DNA of 64,000 bases from Pseudomonadales bacterium (GCA_024234735.1 JACKNV010000005.1:186001-250000); one strand, 5' to 3'; shown: positions 44,293 to 53,274, counted from the stretch's first letter. The notes: generated from the sequence alone by a model not told the origin. Translations and numbers: made by a program.

Positions 44293-45240
44293 TCAGGCCG
44301 GCAGGAACGCCCTGAAGTAGTCTATGGTGCTGGCCAGTCCCTGGCGGAGCTCGATGCCGGGTTCCCAGGCCAGTAACTCTCTGGCGCGGCTGATATCCGG
44401 TTGCCGCTGCAGGGGGTCGTCGGTCGGCAGGGGCCTGAACGCCAGTTGTGAGGCCGAGCCTGTCAGTTCTATGACCAGTTCCGCCAGTTGCCTGATGGTG
44501 AACTCGTTGGGGTTGCCCAGGTTGACGGGGCCGGTCACCTCGTCTTCGCTATTCATCAGCCTGATCAGCCCCTCCACCAGGTCCCCCATGTAGCAGAAGG
44601 AGCGGGTCTGGCTGCCATCGCCATAAAGGGTGATGGCTTCGCCCCGCAGGGCTTGCATGATGAAGTTGGAAACCACCCGGCCGTCATTGGGATGCATGTT
44701 GGGGCCGTAGGTGTTGAAGATTCTCGCCACCTTGATACGCAACTGGTGCTGGCGGTGGTAGTCGAAAAACAGCGTTTCCGCACAGCGTTTACCCTCGTCG
44801 TAACACGAGCGTGGGCCGATGGGGTTGACGTGCCCCCAGTAACCCTCCTGCTGCGGGTGTACCTGCGGGTCGCCGTAGACCTCGCTGGTGGAGGCCTGCA
44901 GTATCTTGGCGCCGGTGCGTTTCGCCAGGCCGAGCATGTTGATTGCCCCGTGCACGCTGGTCTTGGTGGTTTGTACCGGGTCGTGCTGGTAGTGAATGGG
45001 AGACGCCGGGCAGGCCAGGTTGTAAATCTCGTCCACCTCCACATACAGCGGAAAGGTCACGTCGTGGCGCAGCAGTTCGAAATGCGGGTCGGGCAACAGG
45101 TCGATCACGTTGTCCCGGGTGCCGGTGAAAAAATTATCCAGGCAGATCACGTCGGCGCCATTTTCCAGGAGGCGGCGGCAAAGGTGGGAGCCCAGAAAGC
45201 CGGCCCCGCCGGTGACCAGTATTCTTTTTCTGATATGCAT
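44293..45240 (-). CDS. UDP-glucuronate decarboxylase (UDP-xylose synthase)
   Basis: Converts UDP-glucuronate to UDP-xylose with tightly bound NAD. The 315-residue extended SDR has TGGAGFLG (10-17), CLDNFFTGTRDNV, CPASPIHYQHDPVQT and STSEVYGDPQVHPQQE, with catalytic YDEGK (about 145-149); GGRVV-type and RSFCYMGDLVEGLI regions follow. These match the UXS family very closely. ATG at 45240 with AAGGGAT 5 nt upstream is preferred over a start 99 nt earlier. No UDP-glucose dehydrogenase lies in the window, so its substrate is made elsewhere. Presence implies xylose, or a derivative, in the polymer. Confidence 0.93.
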   Translation of the reverse strand: MHIRKRILVTGGAGFLGSHLCRRLLENGADVICLDNFFTGTRDNVIDLLPDPHFELLRHDVTFPLYVEVDEIYNLACPASPIHYQHDPVQTTKTSVHGAINMLGLAKRTGAKILQASTSEVYGDPQVHPQQEGYWGHVNPIGPRSCYDEGKRCAETLFFDYHRQHQLRIKVARIFNTYGPNMHPNDGRVVSNFIMQALRGEAITLYGDGSQTRSFCYMGDLVEGLIRLMNSEDEVTGPVNLGNPNEFTIRQLAELVIELTGSASQLAFRPLPTDDPLQRQPDISRARELLAWEPGIELRQGLASTIDYFRAFLPA

Positions 45241-45368
45241 GTTGATCCCTTGTCGGTTGCCGGCCCGGCATGCTGCGGGTAAAAACACGGGTAGCCGGAT
45301 TGTAGGAGGCCCGCCTCGCCGCTTCCAGTCTGGCGGCAATAGCCCCCGGGTGCGATAATTGTGACAAC

Positions 45369-45800
45369 TTGTGCACAGACATTCACCCCCTATCCGTGAA
45401 ATACCCCTTGGGCCATGACTCCCGGGGGCGCCCCCATGTCGAACTGCTGGAGGTGCCCTGCCATGAGGATCCGCGGGGGCTGCTGGCCCCGCTCAATTTC
45501 GACGCGTTGCCATTCGCCCCGCGGCGGGTATTCGTCGTCAGTGGGGTGCCAGCGGGCACCGTGCGCGGGCGCCATGCCCACCGCAGCCAGACCCAGGCCC
45601 TGCTGTGCCCGGCCGGGAGCATCGAGGTGGAGTTGAAAGCGGCCTGCAGGGCCTCGTCGGTGTTGCTCGATCGTCCCGGCCTGGTGCTGGTGATCCATCC
45701 CGGGGTGTGGTCCGCGCAGACCTTCATCGCTGCCGACACGGTCGAGATGGTGCTGGCAAGCGGTTCCTTTGATCCCTCAGACTACCTGCGGGAGCAGTGA
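45369..45800 (+). CDS. FdtA/WxcM-like cupin (sugar ketoisomerase family)
   Basis: A small 143-residue cupin-fold protein. It has LLEVPCHEDPRGLLAPL near the N-terminus, then RRVFVVSGVPAGTVRGRHAHR with the paired His of the family, and VLVIHPGVWSAQTFIAAD; these match the FdtA/QdtA/WxcM group, which isomerise dTDP-4-keto-6-deoxyhexoses to 3-keto sugars. No aminotransferase or rmlA/B partner is in the window, so the substrate is uncertain. It starts at TTG; a GTG 27 nt later is also possible. Neither has a good ribosome site. It is divergent from the UXS gene. Confidence 0.8.
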   Translation: MCTDIHPLSVKYPLGHDSRGRPHVELLEVPCHEDPRGLLAPLNFDALPFAPRRVFVVSGVPAGTVRGRHAHRSQTQALLCPAGSIEVELKAACRASSVLLDRPGLVLVIHPGVWSAQTFIAADTVEMVLASGSFDPSDYLREQ

Positions 45801-45806
45801 GCCGCG

Positions 45807-47027
45807 GTGGCCGGCGGCAGCAGGCAGCGGGTCGCGGTTCTGGGGGCCGGTATCATGGGCTGCTGCACCGCACTGTTGCTCGCCAGGCGGGGCGTCCAGG
45901 TGGTGCTGTTCGAAAGTGAACAGGCGCTACTGCCCGGCGCCAGTCGCTGGAACGAGGGCAAGATACATCTCGGCTACCTCTACTCGGGTGACCGCGGCCT
46001 GCATACGGCGAGGGGATTGCTGACCGGCGGCCTGCTGTTCCGGCCGTTGCTGGAGGAGTTGCTGGGCGCCGGGTTACCGGATGTCACCACGTCCCCTGAT
46101 TTGTACCTGGTGCACAACGAATCCATTGTCAGCGCCGCGGACACTGCGGGGTATTTTGCGGCGCTCACCGACCTGGTGCGCGAGCATCCGCTGGCAGGCC
46201 ACTATCCGGGCGACCTGCGCCGTGCCGTGACGACCAGGGTGCCCCGGGCTGAGCTCGACGGCATGGTTGATGGAGCCCGTTTCCAGGCGGGGTTCGCCAC
46301 CCCCGAAAAGTCGGTGTGCACCCGCGGCGTCGCCGGGTTGCTGGCCGCCGCGGTGCAGGCGGAGCCGGGTATCCTGTGCCGCACCGGAACCGAGGTTCTC
46401 GGGGCGAGCCGGGATGGGAATGCCCGTCGCGAGCTGTTCCGGGTGGCCACCGCCGATGGTGTGCAGGGGCCGTTCACGGCGGTGGTCAATGCCCTGTGGG
46501 CGGGCCGCCCGGCGGTCGACCGGAGCATGTCAGTCGATAACCTGTACAAGCCGAGTATTCGCTACCGGTTGTCGCTGTTCGTGGACACCGAGCACGACCT
46601 CAGCCTGCCCTGTGCCGTGATCTGCACCGGGCCCTTCGGCGATATCAAGAACTACAATGGCCGCAGGTTTTACCTGTCCTGGTATCCTGGCGGACTGGTC
46701 TATGCCAGCGACGACACCGCGGTGCCGGACCTGTCCTGTATCGCCGCCGCGGACAGGCAGCGTATAGCCGATGAGACCTTCGCCAGGCTCGGCGACCACA
46801 TACCCGCAGTGGCCGCGCTCAGAGGCCAGGCGACGTCCATCGCCGTCGAGGGAGGCTGGGTGTTCGCCAACGGCAGGGGCTCGCTCAGCGACCCCGCGGC
46901 GAGCGTGCACCGGCGCGACAAGGTAGGCATTCACCAGTCGGGCGGCTGGTTTTCCGTGGATACCGGCAAATATTCGCTGGCTCCCTGGCTTGCCCGGGAA
47001 GTAGCAGGGCGCATTCTGGGCAGGTAA
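45807..47027 (+). CDS. FAD-dependent oxidoreductase (DAO/DadA-like)
   Basis: A 406-residue flavoenzyme with the FAD-binding motif VAVLGAGIMGCC (G13, G15, G18) at the N-terminus and a conserved NEGKIHLGYLYSGD segment in the flavin-contact region. The C-terminus has a final FAD loop (GIHQSGGWFSVDTGKYSLAP). It resembles glycine/D-amino-acid or 2-hydroxyacid oxidases, but its place between an FdtA-like cupin (6 bp) and a glycosyltransferase suggests oxidation of a sugar or sugar-linked amine. It starts at GTG. The exact substrate is unknown; similar flavoproteins are seen in other surface-polysaccharide loci. Confidence 0.8.
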   Translation: MAGGSRQRVAVLGAGIMGCCTALLLARRGVQVVLFESEQALLPGASRWNEGKIHLGYLYSGDRGLHTARGLLTGGLLFRPLLEELLGAGLPDVTTSPDLYLVHNESIVSAADTAGYFAALTDLVREHPLAGHYPGDLRRAVTTRVPRAELDGMVDGARFQAGFATPEKSVCTRGVAGLLAAAVQAEPGILCRTGTEVLGASRDGNARRELFRVATADGVQGPFTAVVNALWAGRPAVDRSMSVDNLYKPSIRYRLSLFVDTEHDLSLPCAVICTGPFGDIKNYNGRRFYLSWYPGGLVYASDDTAVPDLSCIAAADRQRIADETFARLGDHIPAVAALRGQATSIAVEGGWVFANGRGSLSDPAASVHRRDKVGIHQSGGWFSVDTGKYSLAPWLAREVAGRILGR

Positions 47028-47067
47028 TCCCAGGTGCGATCATGAACCGATAGCGAAGGAAAGAGTC

Positions 47068-48000
47068 TTGGCAGAAGCAACGCCCGGGGGGCGGCCGCTC
47101 GTGAGCATCGTCACCGCCACCTACAACGCCAGCCATTTGCTGCGGTTCGCCATCAAGAGCGTAGTGCAGTCCACGCTGGCGGACTGGGAGCTGATTGTGG
47201 TGGGAGATCATTGTACCGACGACAGCGAACAGGTCGTGGCCGGGTTTGGCGATCCGCGCATCCGTTTTTACAACCTGGAGCGCAACAGCGGGCAGCAGGC
47301 CACACCGAACAACGCGGGCGTCGCCAGGGCCAGGGGGCGTTACCTGTGCTTCCTCAACCAGGACGATATGTTCCTGCCCGGTCACCTGGCGTCCATGGTT
47401 GCGGCAATGCAACAGGGCGAGGCCGATATCATTTGCGCCGGGTACGCGGTGATCGAGCCTTTTCAGTCGCCTTGTACAGCGGCACAACTGACGGTGAATA
47501 ACGGCGGCCCCGTATTCCGCGACCGCGCCTATCATCCCAGTCGCTGGTACCTGGCTTCCTGCTGGTTCATGGCGCGGGAGACGGCCGCCGCCGTCGGCCC
47601 GTGGCGCCAGGAGAGCCAATCGCTGGTAACCCCGTCCCAGGAGTGGCTGTTTCGCGCCTGCCGGCAGGGCCGGCGTATCGTCTGCAGCGACGCCGTTTCC
47701 CTGCTGGTTCTCTACAGCGGGGCGAGGAAGGGCGCCTACCGGGAAAGCGGCTTTTCGGAACACGGGCACGTATTCGCGCTCATGTCCTCGCCGGGTTTCA
47801 CCGACACGCTTGCGGCGTCGATGGCAACCAGTGAGCGGCGCCTGGAAAGGACGCTGTCCCGGCGCCTGCGGCGCCTGTACGCATTTGTCTGCGAACCCCT
47901 GTTGAAGCGCCTGGGTATCCACCCCCTGGCACCTGAAATGCGGGTGCGTTACGGGGGGCGCGGCGGCTTCGTGCGCAGGTGGAAGCAGCTGACCGGCTGA
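47068..48000 (+). CDS. Glycosyltransferase family 2 protein
   Basis: A 310-residue GT-A enzyme with the inverting GT2 pattern: PLVSIVTATYNASHLL at the N-terminus, WELIVVGDHCTDDS for nucleotide-sugar contact, ARGRYLCFLNQDDMFLPGHL with the DxD-type metal site, and PSQEWLFRAC as the catalytic-acid region. The C-terminus is basic. It starts at TTG with AAGGAAAG 5-7 nt upstream. It ends the third block of the locus (cupin, flavoenzyme, GT2), which probably makes and adds an unusual sugar. Confidence 0.9.
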   Translation: MAEATPGGRPLVSIVTATYNASHLLRFAIKSVVQSTLADWELIVVGDHCTDDSEQVVAGFGDPRIRFYNLERNSGQQATPNNAGVARARGRYLCFLNQDDMFLPGHLASMVAAMQQGEADIICAGYAVIEPFQSPCTAAQLTVNNGGPVFRDRAYHPSRWYLASCWFMARETAAAVGPWRQESQSLVTPSQEWLFRACRQGRRIVCSDAVSLLVLYSGARKGAYRESGFSEHGHVFALMSSPGFTDTLAASMATSERRLERTLSRRLRRLYAFVCEPLLKRLGIHPLAPEMRVRYGGRGGFVRRWKQLTG

Positions 48001-48042
48001 AGAGCCCGGCGGTCGCCGAGTGCGGCCTGGCTGCCCGCTTCC

Positions 48043-48381
48043 TCAGCCGGCAGTCAGGTCGCGGATATCGCTGGTGGTGCCGTTGCTTTTCACGGATGCC
48101 ATGCCGTTGGCGCAACCGGACTCCGATTCGTACATCTGGCTCTGTCCGATCACCTGGTGGTTCTTGGCCTTGAGCACGAAATAGGCTTTGCCGTTGCCGG
48201 AGGTCTTGCACTCGAATCGCTCGTCCTCGCTGCAGTTGGTCTGTACCGAGGCGATGCCGTTCATGGCGGCGGACTTGGAGCTGTACATCTCGCTCTTGAG
48301 GATGTTCTGGCCATTGGCGGCGAGCAGGTTGAAGAAAAATTCGCCGCTCTTGGCGCGCTTCAGTTCGTAACAGGCGGGCAT
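48043..48381 (-). CDS. DUF1508 (YegP family) protein
   Basis: A 112-residue protein made of two copies of the DUF1508 unit: GEFFFNLLAANGQNIL..EMYSSKSAAMNGIASVQ and GKAYFVLKAKNHQVIG..QMYESESGCANGMASVK. YegP-type proteins are small cytosolic proteins of unknown role, sometimes stress-linked. It has its own promoter (CTGACA-17-TAGTAT) and GAGGAA before the ATG. The two Cys residues (in TNCSEDERFECK) and the Cys in unit 2 are not a usual family feature. It lies downstream of SelO on the same strand. Confidence 0.93.
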   Translation of the reverse strand: MPACYELKRAKSGEFFFNLLAANGQNILKSEMYSSKSAAMNGIASVQTNCSEDERFECKTSGNGKAYFVLKAKNHQVIGQSQMYESESGCANGMASVKSNGTTSDIRDLTAG

Positions 48382-48445
48382 CTGGGTTTCCTCTTTTGGT
48401 TTTATGGTTTGCCGGGATGTACACCGCTCCCCGGAGGCTGGCGTC

Positions 48446-48474
48446 ATACTAGCGACAAATGCCGCGGCTGTCAG
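48446..48474 (-). promoter_or_regulatory. Promoter of the DUF1508 gene
   Basis: Minus strand -35 CTGACA (48474-48469), exactly 17 nt, -10 TAGTAT (48451-48446); a start near 48439 gives a leader of about 58 nt before the ATG. It lets the gene be expressed apart from the upstream selO. Confidence 0.65.
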
Positions 48475-48503
48475 CCCGGCGGGCGCGGCTCGGGTGCTGC
48501 GGT

Positions 48504-49979
48504 TCAGGTACCGCAAAAAGTCTGGTGCACTACCTGCTCCGGGCGCGGCGGCGTGGCGAAGCGGCGCAGCTCGCCCCGATAGGAAAAGGGTTCGACAAGC
48601 ACCTCCAGCAGGGCATGGAAGGGCGCGAAGTCGCCGCCTTCCACGGCGGCCTGCAGCGCCTCTTCCACCAGGTGATTGCGGGGTATGAACACCGGGTTGG
48701 CGCGGTACATGGCCAGCTGGCGCTGCTCGCTGGGGGTGGTTTCCGTGGCCAGCCGCTGGCGCCACCTTTGCAGCCAGGGCTCGAGCGCCGGCGGCAAGTC
48801 GAACAGCTCCGTCACCGGTTGGGCCCCCGCCGGGTTGGCCAGATCCGCGAGGTGGCGGAAACACAGGGTAAAATCCGAGTGCTCCCGCGCCATAAGCTCC
48901 AGCAGTTCCTCCACCAGGGCGCCGTCATCCTGGCGCCACTGGCCAAGCCCGAGTTTGGCCGCCATGCCCGTGTGGTAGGCCTCCTGGAACTGCCCGGGGA
49001 ACGCGTCCACCGCCTGCTGTGCCAGGGCCACTGCCCGCTCCTGGTCCGGGTGCAGCAGCGGCAACAGGGCCTGGGCCAGGGCGGCCAGGTTCCAGTGGGC
49101 GATCCCCGGCTGGTTGCGGTAGGCATAGCGGCCGCCGTGGTCTATGGAGCTGAGCACCCTGGCCGGGTCGAAGTCGTCCATGAAGGCGCAGGGCCCGTAG
49201 TCGATGGTCTCCCCGGAGAGCAGCATGTTGTCGGTATTCATGACGCCGTGGATGAAGCCCAGCAGCTGCCAGCGCGCCACCAGTTGCGCCTGGGCGCCGA
49301 TCACCCGTTGCAGCAGGGCCAGCGGCCGGTTGTCGGCGTCCAGGGCTTCGGGGTAATGTCGTGCCAGGGTGTGCTCCACCAGCAGCTGCAGGGCCTCGGC
49401 ATCCTGTCTGGCGGCGAAGAACTGGAAAGTGCCGATGCGGATATGGCTTCTGGCGACCCTGGCGAGTACCGCGCCTGGCACAAACGTTTCCCTGGCGACC
49501 TGTTCGCCGGTGGTCACGGCCGCCAGGGCGCGGGTGGTGGGCAGCCCCATGGCGAACATGGCTTCGCTCACCAGATATTCGCGCAGTACCGCCCCCAGGG
49601 GCGCCCGGCCGTCCCCGCCGCGGGAATAGGGTGTGGGGCCGGAGCCCTTCAGCTGGACGTCGTAGCGCAGCCCGTCGCGGCCCAGCACTTCGCCGAGCAG
49701 GACGGCCCGCCCGTCCCCCAACTGGGGGTTGTAGCTACCGAACTGGTGGCCGGCATAAACCGTGGCAATGGGCTCCGCCCCGGGGGGGATAACGTTGCCG
49801 GCGACCACCGCCGTGCCCTCGGGCGAGGCCAGCCACCGTGGGTCGATCCCCAGTAATTCAGCCAGGGCTGTATTGACCCTGATGGGGCCCGGTGCGGCCA
49901 CCGCCACAGGGTCGCAGCGCGAGTAGAGACGGGACGGCAGCCGCGCATAGCTGTTATCGAAGGTGACAGGCGCCGACAT
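48504..49979 (-). CDS. selO: Protein adenylyltransferase SelO (YdiU)
   Basis: Pseudokinase-fold enzyme that transfers AMP from ATP to Ser/Thr/Tyr residues of redox proteins. The 491-residue sequence has YAGHQFGSYNPQLGDGRAVLLGE, LKGSGPTPYSRGGDGRA, GTFQFFAARQD, GVMNTDNMLLSG with the active-site Asn/Asp, and DYGPCAFMDDF with the metal-binding Asp. It ends in QTFCGT, with a Cys at the third-last position like the redox Cys/Sec of SelO proteins. The ATG is 2 nt after the stop of the 2-hydroxyacid dehydrogenase, so the two are co-transcribed. The long open frame upstream of this ATG is read-through of another frame, not coding. Confidence 0.95.
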   Translation of the reverse strand: MSAPVTFDNSYARLPSRLYSRCDPVAVAAPGPIRVNTALAELLGIDPRWLASPEGTAVVAGNVIPPGAEPIATVYAGHQFGSYNPQLGDGRAVLLGEVLGRDGLRYDVQLKGSGPTPYSRGGDGRAPLGAVLREYLVSEAMFAMGLPTTRALAAVTTGEQVARETFVPGAVLARVARSHIRIGTFQFFAARQDAEALQLLVEHTLARHYPEALDADNRPLALLQRVIGAQAQLVARWQLLGFIHGVMNTDNMLLSGETIDYGPCAFMDDFDPARVLSSIDHGGRYAYRNQPGIAHWNLAALAQALLPLLHPDQERAVALAQQAVDAFPGQFQEAYHTGMAAKLGLGQWRQDDGALVEELLELMAREHSDFTLCFRHLADLANPAGAQPVTELFDLPPALEPWLQRWRQRLATETTPSEQRQLAMYRANPVFIPRNHLVEEALQAAVEGGDFAPFHALLEVLVEPFSYRGELRRFATPPRPEQVVHQTFCGT

Positions 49980-49981
49980 GG

Positions 49982-51115
49982 TCAGTAGCCGGCCCGCATA
50001 TCGACCACGTTCAGCAGTGGCTCCCCGGCCACGTAACGGCGCAGGTTTTCCACGGCGATCAGCGCCACCCGCCCCCAGCTGTTGGTACCGGCACCGGACA
50101 CGTGGGGCGTGATGATGACGTTCTCCATCTGCCACAACTTGCTGTCGGCCGGCAGTGGCTCCGGGTCGGTCACGTCCAGCCCTGCCCCGTACAGTCGCCC
50201 CGACTGCAGGGCGGCCAGCAGGGCGTCGGTGTCGGTGCTGGCGCCGCGCCCCACGCTGATAAAAATCGCGCCCGGCTTGAGCGCCTGGAAAAACGCCGCG
50301 TTGAACACCCCGGTGGTGGCTGCAGTCAGGGGCAGGGCGTTGACCACCACGTCCGCCTGGGCCGCCAACTTGTGCAACTCGTCCGCCAGGCCTACGTAGT
50401 CCACGTAGTCGGGCCCCTCCCGCGAGGAGTTGCGGGTAGCGATCACCCGCATTCCCAGGCCGTGGGCGCGCCAGGCCACCTCGGTGCCGATGCCCCCCAG
50501 GCCCACCACCAGCAGGGTCTTGCCCTGCAGCTCGCCGAACCCCGCCTCGTTGGCGGGAGCCCGGTCCCAGCGGCTTTGCACCTGGCCGCGCTGGTAGGCC
50601 GGCAGGCGCGCGGCAATGGCCATCAGCATGGCCATGCTGTGCTCGGCGATGGCGGGGCCCATCAGGCGCTTGCTGTTGGTAAAGACCCTGCCGTCGATCT
50701 GCGCGGGGGGCAGCCCGCTGCAGCCGTCCACGCCGACGGTGTAGCTGTGCAGCCACAGCAGGCGGGGCGAGGCCTGATCCAGGGTCTGCCTTGTGCACAG
50801 GCTGATAACCGCGTCGGCGCCCTGCAACAGCTCGGCGGAGGGGGCCATGCCCGGCGATCGGTCCAGTACCAGCTCCGTGTCCCCGGCCGCGGCCTGCAGC
50901 ATCTGCTCCAGTTGTGGCATGCGTGCGGCCATGCCCTCGGGCAGGCTTACCACCACCCGGCGCGGCGCCCAGCCCGGCATGTCCCGCATGGGCGTGGCCT
51001 GCTTCTGCAGGGCAAAGTCGTGGATGACCTGGTCGGCGCCGGGTATCGCCTGAGCAGCCGCGGGCGCGGTATACAGGCCGGTGAGCAGCAGAATGAGGGG
51101 GACTAGGTAGTGCAT
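49982..51115 (-). CDS. Exported D-2-hydroxyacid dehydrogenase family protein
   Basis: A 377-residue member of the D-isomer-specific 2-hydroxyacid dehydrogenases with an apparent signal peptide (hydrophobic residues 3-17, ending PAAAQA). The NAD domain has LLVVGLGGIGTEVAWRAHGLG, and the catalytic Arg lies in SVGRGASTD. The usual Glu/His catalytic pair appears as DVTDPEPLP and ITPHVSG. Family members are normally cytosolic and about 310-330 residues; here an extra 45 N-terminal residues precede the first domain. Export of an NAD enzyme by the Sec path would be odd, so it may be a membrane-anchored cytosolic protein. selO follows 2 nt later. Confidence 0.85.
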   Translation of the reverse strand: MHYLVPLILLLTGLYTAPAAAQAIPGADQVIHDFALQKQATPMRDMPGWAPRRVVVSLPEGMAARMPQLEQMLQAAAGDTELVLDRSPGMAPSAELLQGADAVISLCTRQTLDQASPRLLWLHSYTVGVDGCSGLPPAQIDGRVFTNSKRLMGPAIAEHSMAMLMAIAARLPAYQRGQVQSRWDRAPANEAGFGELQGKTLLVVGLGGIGTEVAWRAHGLGMRVIATRNSSREGPDYVDYVGLADELHKLAAQADVVVNALPLTAATTGVFNAAFFQALKPGAIFISVGRGASTDTDALLAALQSGRLYGAGLDVTDPEPLPADSKLWQMENVIITPHVSGAGTNSWGRVALIAVENLRRYVAGEPLLNVVDMRAGY

Positions 51116-51314
51116 GGCGGGCTCTCGAGACGTCGGTTACACGGGTGGGCGGGCATCGCAGCTAGCAGCATAGGCATTTTCATCGCTGTTTACGAGTTGG
51201 CCGCCGTCGTGGGTCATCGCCGGCGTGGCCGGCTCGGCGGTATTCGAAGTACTGGATTTACCGTATCCGCCCTTGCTACGCTGCCGTGCCGAAACGACGA
51301 CGAGGATGGCGCCG

Positions 51315-53186
51315 ATGACTGCCGCAACCTGGGACACCCTGATCCGTAACGCACTGGTATTCGATGGTAGCGGCGGCCCCCCACAGCAGCAGGACCTGGC
51401 GCTCAAGGACGGCCGGGTGGCTGCCAGGGGGCAGGCGCTGCCCCCCTCCCAGGCGACCCGGGTGATCGACGGGCAGGGCAGGTGGTTGCTGCCGGGGCTG
51501 CTGGACATCCATACCCACCTCGACTTGGAGGTGGACCTGGAGCCGGGCCTGCCCGAGGTGGTGCGCCACGGCACTACCACGGTGCTGGTGGGCAACTGCA
51601 GCCTGGGTACCAGCTTTGGCCAACAGCTGGCGGGTGAGCAGAACCCGATCGTGGACTGTTTCACCCGGGTGGAGAACATTCCCAAGTCGGTGCTGCAAAA
51701 ATGCGTCGAGGCGGTGACCTGGAGCGATACCGCAGACTACCTGGACCATTTCGAGCAGATACCCCTGGGCCCGAACATCGGCGCCTTCGTGCCCCATTCC
51801 ATGCTGCGGGTGGAGGCGATGGGCCTGGAGGGCAGCATCAGCCGCGAGCCCAGCGAGGCGGAGCTGGCGAAAATGGAACAGCTGCTGGGCCAGGCGATGG
51901 ACCAGGGCTACCTGGGTATGAGCACCGATGGCCTGCCGTTCCACTACCTGGCCAACGCCCCCCACACCGACAAGCGCATCCCCACCCAGTTCGCCAGTTT
52001 TGGCGAGATGAAGCGCCTGCTCAAGGTGGTGCGCGACCGGGGCCGGGTGTGGCAGACCACGCCCATACTGGAAAACCGGGCCAAGGCGTTTTTCTACTTC
52101 CTGCTGACCAGCGGCCGCCTGTTCGGCAAAACCCTGAAGACCTCGGCCCTGTCCGCGGTGCGTTTCGTGCTGGCCCCCGACGCTTCGCGGGTCTTCCTGG
52201 GGTTTGCCGGGCTGGTCAACAGCCGCCTGTTCAAGGGCGATATGCACTTCCAGGCGCTGGGCACCAATTTTCGCATCTGGTCGGACGGCATCGTCAGCCC
52301 GCTGTTCGAGGAGCTGCCGTCCACCAGCGAACTCATCGCCAAAGAGTACGATGACGTGGCCGGGCGTCTGGCCTTGCTCAACGACCCGGACTTCATCGCC
52401 CGCTTCCGCGCCGACTGGCACCACGGCCGCCGCGGCCGCAACCTGGCCCACCTGAAGGCGCGCCTGGGCCTGCCCGATATCCTGGTGGTGCGCGAGTTGG
52501 AGCGCATGATCTTCGACGGCGCCCCGGTGGCCGACTGGGAGGGCGAGAGCCTGCAGGATGTCTACGACCGTCTGCAGCGCTACCAGCGCGGGCTGGCCGG
52601 GGCGCCCCGCTCGGATGCCGAGCGCGAGGCTTTCGACGCCTTCCCCCGTCCCACTGTCGACGATGCCGAGTTCATGCTGCACATGATGCGCGCCTACGAC
52701 AAGGGCTTCCGCTTCTGGGTCGACGTGGCCAACAAGGACAGGGAGGGCGTGCTGCCCCTGCTTTTGCACAGGAACACCCTGCCCGGTTTCAATGACTCCG
52801 GCGCCCACATCACCAATATGGCGTTCTTCGACGGTAACCTGATGTCTCTCAAGCTGGCGGCCCAGGATTCCCTGGAAACCGTGAGCGCCATGGTGAAACG
52901 CCTGACCAGCGAGCCGGCGGCCTTTTTCGGCCTGGATGTGGGTACGCTCGACATCGGCGCCCAGGCGGACATCGTGCTGCTGGACCCCGAGGCCCTGGGT
53001 CGCTGGGATGACAACGCCAGCCGTCAGTACATCTACCGGGAGCTGTTCCAGCACAAGCAGCTGGTCAGTCGCTCGGACGGGGTGGTGACCCACGTACTCA
53101 TCCGCGGCGAGCCGGTGTGGGAGGAGGGCGACTTCACCGCCGCGCTGGGCACGCAGACCCTGGGGCGCGCCCTGCGGGCTGCCTGA
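51315..53186 (+). CDS. N-acyl-D-amino-acid deacylase family amidohydrolase
   Basis: A metal-dependent amidohydrolase (623 residues) of the D-aminoacylase/dihydroorotase-like group. The metal site HTHLDLE follows the conserved LPGLLDIHTH, and NCSLGTSF, DGLPFHYL and PGFNDSGAHITNMAFFDG are later active-site segments. The family cuts N-acyl-D-amino acids, but many members act on other amides. No signal peptide is seen. ATG at 51315 with GAGG 8 nt upstream is used; an in-frame ATG 9 nt earlier is too close to that site. It is divergent from the hydroxyacid dehydrogenase, 199 bp away. Confidence 0.88.
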   Translation: MTAATWDTLIRNALVFDGSGGPPQQQDLALKDGRVAARGQALPPSQATRVIDGQGRWLLPGLLDIHTHLDLEVDLEPGLPEVVRHGTTTVLVGNCSLGTSFGQQLAGEQNPIVDCFTRVENIPKSVLQKCVEAVTWSDTADYLDHFEQIPLGPNIGAFVPHSMLRVEAMGLEGSISREPSEAELAKMEQLLGQAMDQGYLGMSTDGLPFHYLANAPHTDKRIPTQFASFGEMKRLLKVVRDRGRVWQTTPILENRAKAFFYFLLTSGRLFGKTLKTSALSAVRFVLAPDASRVFLGFAGLVNSRLFKGDMHFQALGTNFRIWSDGIVSPLFEELPSTSELIAKEYDDVAGRLALLNDPDFIARFRADWHHGRRGRNLAHLKARLGLPDILVVRELERMIFDGAPVADWEGESLQDVYDRLQRYQRGLAGAPRSDAEREAFDAFPRPTVDDAEFMLHMMRAYDKGFRFWVDVANKDREGVLPLLLHRNTLPGFNDSGAHITNMAFFDGNLMSLKLAAQDSLETVSAMVKRLTSEPAAFFGLDVGTLDIGAQADIVLLDPEALGRWDDNASRQYIYRELFQHKQLVSRSDGVVTHVLIRGEPVWEEGDFTAALGTQTLGRALRAA

Positions 53187-53274
53187 CGGACACCTGGCAA
53201 CCGGCCTGATGTCAGTTCCCCGCCGTGGAGTAGCTATACTCTGTGCTATCGATCCGCTACAGCTGGAGGCAGTG

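Noticed and set aside
49980..50798. N-terminal extension of SelO reaching back into the dehydrogenase gene
   Set aside because: The SelO homology begins at the ATG 2 nt after the dehydrogenase stop; the upstream part is an overlapping frame.
51276..53093. 605-codon minus-strand frame opposite the amidohydrolase
   Set aside because: Antisense shadow; the plus strand encodes clear metal-binding motifs, and the minus product has only biased composition.
53210..53240. CueR/MerR-type promoter before copA
   Set aside because: A TATACT is present at 53235-53240, but no -35 at 19-nt spacing and no convincing dyad were found.
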